From Collybia mongolica (Eukaryota; Basidiomycota; Agaricomycetes; Agaricales; Clitocybaceae), in NCBI GenBank assembly GCA_013420905.1, contig JAAXNY010000011.1, forward strand, positions 1,426,001-1,490,000: a DNA stretch of 64,000 nucleotides. Reading direction: 5' to 3'. The stretch's first letter is position 1. Every line of letters starts with the position of its first letter. Below are positions 59,393-64,000 of the stretch, piece by piece. Made by a program: the position numbers and the translations under genes. The notes beneath the pieces were generated by a model. The model did no database searches. It saw nothing but the letters and a program-made list of their open reading frames with translations, and was not told where the DNA came from.

Positions 59393-60250
59393 CTAGCTTG
59401 CTTGCTTCCCTACCTGCATGATGTGTCCTAGTTTGCCATACCCACTCATGTTTCAATTCACTTGGGCTGAACCTCACCATTATACTTGCCCAATCAGTGG
59501 CAACACAGCAGAAATAATAGTATAAATGTGTATGCAACATCTCAAATTTCTCCAGTCAAACAATTGACTTTTCTCCACTCACTATTAGTCTTTTTCACAA
59601 CCACTTTCTCTTATTTACAAAAATATTCTCAAGGTTTCCATACTCACCTCTCTCTCCCTTGCTCTCTCTGTGGCTGCTGCTCCTTCTGGTAGTAACTACA
59701 AGTGCAATACTGGCAAAGCCTAATGCTGCAATAGTATCCAGCAGAGCCAAACTGCTGTGGGACCTGAGATTCTTGCTATTGTTGGGCTCACTGCTCAAGG
59801 ATTGACTGGAATGGTTGGACAAACTTGCTCTTCCCTCAGCATTGTTGATGCTAGATCAGGTGCTTCATGGTTAGTATTGGCATATTTCAATTGCTTTGAT
59901 GTATCCCACCTCTGATAAATGTCTTCTTGTACAGAATTCAACAGCCTGTTTGCTGCAAGGAAGAGAAGAAGAGTATGAATATATCTTTATCATTTTTCTC
60001 TATGTGGATTTTTTTACTGTCATTTTCTGCAAATGGTTTTGTTGTCATTGGGTGCTCACCTATCAATATTGTTGCTAAGTTTTTCATCTTCACAACACAT
60101 AGCTAAGCTTACTGGAGTGATATCAACATTGAGGCAAGAAAACCAAACCATGAATGCATTCTTCACCAGTTCAAATACCTTATCTAAGTGCAAAGCCCAT
60201 AAAATAAAACTATTTTATTAGGTATGATAAAAGCCATCCTCTGTTTTCTA
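59393..60250 (+). repeat. Inverted repeat carrying hydrophobin, right arm
   Basis: Mirror of 56680-57403, with scattered substitutions, many of them transitions. Confidence 0.85.
59623..60078 (+). pseudogene. Class I hydrophobin pseudogene, right copy
   Basis: The same gene as 56723-57176 in mirror orientation. It shares the one-base deletion near the start and the TAA before the CC pair. Its own lesions are ATG changed to ATA, the acceptor of intron 2 changed from CAG to CAA, and loss of one T that removes the TAA stop (GTTGCTAAG). The exon 2 to exon 3 phase is correct here (AATGGTTTTGTTGTC, giving NGFVV). Confidence 0.85.
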
Positions 60251-61815
60251 CACCCTAACAACAGAGAAGGACTACAGTTTGGGGGTGGGCAATGCTTAGT
60301 AATTTTGTGTACTGATGCAAATAGCCACCAGTAAATAAACTTAATTGGACTGTAAATTGACTAATAAATTCACTGGAGAGAATGGTTTTGCATTTTCCAG
60401 CTTCCACAATCACTTTAAACACTCAATTCAAAGACAAACTAACTCACAATTTTACTTCCAACAAAATGTTAAATACAGATCTTTTGAAAAATTTTTTTTA
60501 TAGAGAAGTCATGCAAGCAGGGCTGTTCTAAGACATTGCTGCAACAGCCAGAAAATCTAGATTTAACAAATTGTAGTCTTAATGTGTAGGAACAAGATTG
60601 ACCAATGACTCAAGACCTAAAAATGAGTCTCTGAGGATATAAAGTTAGAGGACTATTTGCAAGGGTCTACATTGTTTTCAACTTTATAAGATAGTGGTTC
60701 ATTAAAATGTATATCTGTATTCAGAAAAATATTTTCCCAGTTTATATGGAAAAGTTTCTCTAATGGTATGAGAGGCAGCAGTAAGTATCTGCAAAACATG
60801 TTCCACACCCACTCATGTGTGCCACAGTGCATGCACATGATCATCATGGCACAACCACATCTAAATCAGCAAATCAGCAGCTTCTGCCATGCCAATGCTT
60901 TCCAACTGCCTGAACAGTGGAAATCCTTAATAATTATAAAGCATGTACTTTATTATAAAGGACAGACAGCCCTCAGTGTGCGTTAAGCACTGGAATATAC
61001 ACCAGAAGAGCTGTGGGTCACCAAATTTAGCTGAATTATTAATGAATTTAATTTAATCAATAATATTACTGATCAGTGAAATTTCATCAGTACGCAAAAT
61101 TACTAAGCATTGGCCATCCCCATACAGTTTCATTTTGTTCTGTTGATTAGAGACGTTCTGCAAGCCAATGATTTCTAAATCTAGTCTAAAAGCTAAGCGA
61201 ACTTCAGGAAATGTCTGACTCCACAAGGCTCCAATGCTTTACATGGCAACGTGGTCTGTGCTCCTTATACTTAAGTACCAGACATGTTCCCTATTCTATA
61301 CTACTTGCCACGATTAAATCATGCTTCAATGTATGCAGACAATTATCCGTGCCTTTCTCTGCCCCATCTTTGACCATGGTAGCCGCCTCATTCGCATACT
61401 TCATCCCATTTCCGAATACATAATGTCGAGGTCGCTGTCGACGCTTGAGAGTGACCATAGGTGACAATGGCGAGCAACGCGCAAGTTCCGCACGTGCTAA
61501 GCCAAACGGGGATACACACTTGCGATTTGCTGGAGCCTCCGCTCCAGAGCCGCTCCATTGAACACAAGTTAGCCGAGCCTCGTGAAATTTATTCTGGCTT
61601 TTTGTGAGTTGCAGAACGTCTCTATTACTAACTAAAATTTCGTTTCACCAGATGGCCTTCAATATGACAGGATCCACGTACTGTGAAAACAAACAGTTGA
61701 ATATTGGTGTCACGGTGGTCACGTTGCGTCATTGCGCCGCACACACCAACGAGTGACGTCAGAGCCTGTAAACTATATAACATGGTGATCCAACAAAGTC
61801 TCGGGCCAACCAACA
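60251..61815. other. AT-rich intergenic, then ISH1 upstream region
   Basis: 60251-61150 is AT-rich with no recognisable gene. From about 61190 composition returns to that of genes. The last few hundred bases should hold the ISH1 promoter, with CTATATAACATGG about 40 bp before the start. Confidence 0.5.
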
Positions 61816-63525
61816 ATGAGACCCTCTCTCCTACTTCTCGTTCTTACCACCACTGTTGTACATGCTTCCTGGTTCGGCTCTGACTCAGATTCCAAGGAAC
61901 CCTCGTCCTGGACCGCCGACCAGTACGCCTCTGCCCAGAAATCTTTCGCTAACATCCGCGACACCTCCTTCGATAAATGGGACGAATCTCGCTTACGTGA
62001 ATTCCTTCTGGAACAAGGAGTAGTTGCCCCCAAAGGTCCGAAGGAGCAGCTCATCCTTCTTGCCAAGTCCCGTTACAAACAATACACCGATGCCGCCTCT
62101 TCCTTTTCCTCCCAAGCCAGTACGGCCATCTATGGAGATTCTACGTACCAGGCCACTCAGAGCATATCAAGTTTGGTTTCGCAGGCAACGACTGCGGCGG
62201 CGCAAGCAACGAAGGACACCATGCGGGCACTTGATGATTCCAAAGACTACATATACTCGACTTGGGACGACAACCGTTTGCGAAGCTACCTAGAATCAAA
62301 GGGTATCAAAGTCCAAGAGAAGGCCCAGAAAAGCAGGGCCGACTTGTTGGGTATGATGCGTGACGTTTATGCTAAAGTTGCCAATCCTATATGGGAAGCA
62401 TGGAGTGATTCGTACCTTGTGCGTTTGTCTCTTTGGCAGACTGGCACACAAACAATTAATTCTTCGGTAGCATGAATGGCTTGTATCACATAAGGTCTTG
62501 TCGCCGACACCTCCAAGCCCCTACTCACGCGAGTTCTTACTGGACAAAATGAAACAATACTATTACGACGTCAACGACACTGTTTTCTCTACCTGGTCAG
62601 ATTCTGTACTCAAAAACTGGCTTGTTCAAAACGGTATAGTCAAGAGTGATGCACAAATAAAACGAGAAAAGATGCTGCGACTTGTCCAGTATGTGCGATT
62701 TTTATATACCCACTCGTTTTACTCACTCGACATTCACATGCAGGGATAACTATTATTCTACCACTTCAACTTTCTGGTCAGCGTGGTCCGACAACCAGAT
62801 TCGCGACTACCTAGTTGAACATGGGTATATGCGCTCTGACACGCAAGTCAAACGCGATGATATGGTCAAGCTTGCCAACGAAAAGTGAGTCTTCCTTTTC
62901 ACACTGACCCGTACCCATTCTAACGCTGTTCAGATACACGGACGTTTCTGCACGCACAGCCGCCTACCTCGCTTGGCCAGACGCACGCCTCCGCGCTTAC
63001 CTTCGTGAAAACGGTCTTTCTGAGGATAAAGTACCCACTACACGTCCAGGTCTTCTTCGTAAGTTCTCCACGACTTGTCTCTCATCCCTGCTCAGCTCTC
63101 CCCCTACAGAGGAAACCCGTATCCGATGGGTACAAACACATAACCGCGCCGACGCTCTATGGACGAAAATTCGCGACATTGTGAACAATGTAGAGGAAGG
63201 CGTCGAGGACCGAGTATGGTCTCTGTGGTCTTTGCTCCGTGGCGGATATGAAGAAGGCAAGGATAAAAGTGAAGAGGGATATGCGTACGGAAAAGCCAAC
63301 TATGAGAGCGGAAAGCGCCAAGCCGGAGAGAAGTACGCCCAAGGAAAGGAAGAAGGTGGTCGCGTATACAATGACGCCGAGAAGAGGTACGAGCAAGGCA
63401 AAGCACGCGCATATGAGGAGGCGGGGAAGAAATATGATCAGGCAGGACAGGGTGCACAGGATGCAAGGGAGAAAGCGGGTGAAAAAGTCAAGACGGCCGG
63501 GGGAAAGATCAAGGGAGAATTGTAG
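61816..63525 (+). CDS. ISH1: ISH1/MSC1-like protein with six Ish1 repeats
   Basis: Five exons (61816-62418, 62471-62688, 62744-62884, 62934-63058, 63110-63525) give 500 residues. Residues 1-18 form a signal peptide (MRPSLLLLVLTTTVVHAS). Six Ish1 motifs follow, of the form W-(S/D)D-x-x-L-(R/K)-x-(W/Y)-L: FDKWDESRLREFLLEQG, STWDDNRLRSYLESKG, EAWSDSYLHEWLVSHK, STWSDSVLKNWLVQNG, SAWSDNQIRDYLVEHG and LAWPDARLRAYLRENG. Family members sit in the nuclear envelope and ER lumen: S. pombe Ish1 is stress-induced and partners Bis1, and yeast Msc1 affects meiotic recombination. The last ~95 residues are a Gly/Lys/Tyr/Glu tail of short repeats (YEEGKDKSEEGYAYGKANY). Several introns fall between motifs, as if repeat and exon were linked. 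Confidence 0.92.
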
Positions 63526-64000
63526 ACGATGGGACGAACGTGTATGAAAGATATGAAGCCTCGTATCAGAATGTCGCTGCTGGGGATGGATGCAGCGCAC
63601 TCTTGTGTCATTGACCATGTACACTGTATTGTTTATTGTAGCTACTAGTGGTGCGCCCCGTTATCGTAATAATGCATCTATATCTCACTCGTTCTGTAAC
63701 ACAAGTACATTATCCCCGTGTGGAGCTTTATTAGATTCCTGGTTAGGTCGCATCGCAGGCGTTGCTTGGGGCAACACCTGTGATGATGATATATACACCA
63801 GTTTCGTATCCGTCCTGACCGGAACTAAACCTATTACAATCAAATCACTGCCTCGCGTTCGTTCTTCCATAGTTCGAAACGTTCAAATACTCCAACTCGT
63901 GTCGCTCACAGTTGCTCACGCCTAGGATATGTTGGGGGGACCGTTCTCGTCGGATAAACTGCATCCCGTCCAGCCCACCTCACTGAGATCATCGCTTTTG
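63526..64000. other. 3' flank of ISH1, no certain gene
   Basis: ORFs on both strands (63590-63925 +, 63685-63870 -) overlap and neither shows a known motif. The stretch may hold the end of a neighbouring gene cut by the window. Confidence 0.4.

Noticed and set aside
63590..63925. 111-codon ORF at the right edge as a secreted protein.
   Set aside because: The apparent signal-like start overlaps an equally long opposite ORF, and there is no motif or intron evidence.

Overview
The window looks like nuclear DNA of a mushroom-forming basidiomycete (Agaricomycete). The evidence is genes cut by many 45-65 bp GT-AG introns, an 8-cysteine hydrophobin, a DUF6533-type seven-pass membrane protein, a fungal TKL kinase, the fungal proteins DEF1, HRI1, DAM1 and ISH1, and fungal transposon families. 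All calls come from reading the sequence; no database search was possible.

Layout. 1-775 is the 3' part of an aldo/keto reductase (+). 1624-5800 (-) is an exceptional locus: a BCK1/STE11-type MAPKKK domain followed, with no intergenic room, by a complete TKL kinase domain. 6809-11330 (-) is a Ty1/copia element with near-identical LTRs but broken ORFs. 11.3-43.0 kb is an AT-rich transposon nest made of modules that recur in direct and mirror orientation. Identifiable guests are a DDE transposon with an intact transposase (14032-17064), LINE fragments (21.1-22.9 and 41.8-43.0 kb), a gypsy pol fragment with a solo LTR inside it (23.1-24.3 kb), a PIF/Harbinger element (25845-29619), a near-perfect palindrome of about 0.86 kb arms (29.7-31.6 kb), a hAT-like MITE (33632-34264), poly(A) retroposons and 235-bp tandem repeats. 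Sister copies inside the nest serve as natural empty sites, so several insertions can be defined to the base.

43.7-53.4 kb is a compact housekeeping island: a DUF6533 membrane protein (-), DEF1 (+), HRI1 (+), DAM1 (-) and IMP dehydrogenase (+). DAM1 and IMPDH are head-to-head across 114 bp. 54.6-60.3 kb is a second transposon block, with a very young Tc1 element that has palindromic 212-bp TIRs and a mirror pair of hydrophobin pseudogenes sharing the same lesions. 61816-63525 (+) is an ISH1/MSC1 family protein.

How parts relate. The host genes serve separate processes: signalling, Pol II turnover under damage, kinetochore attachment, GTP synthesis and nuclear envelope/ER. The repeats tell one story of nested insertion, inverted duplication, and inactivation largely through CGA-to-TGA type changes, with two transposase genes (DDE, Harbinger) still open.
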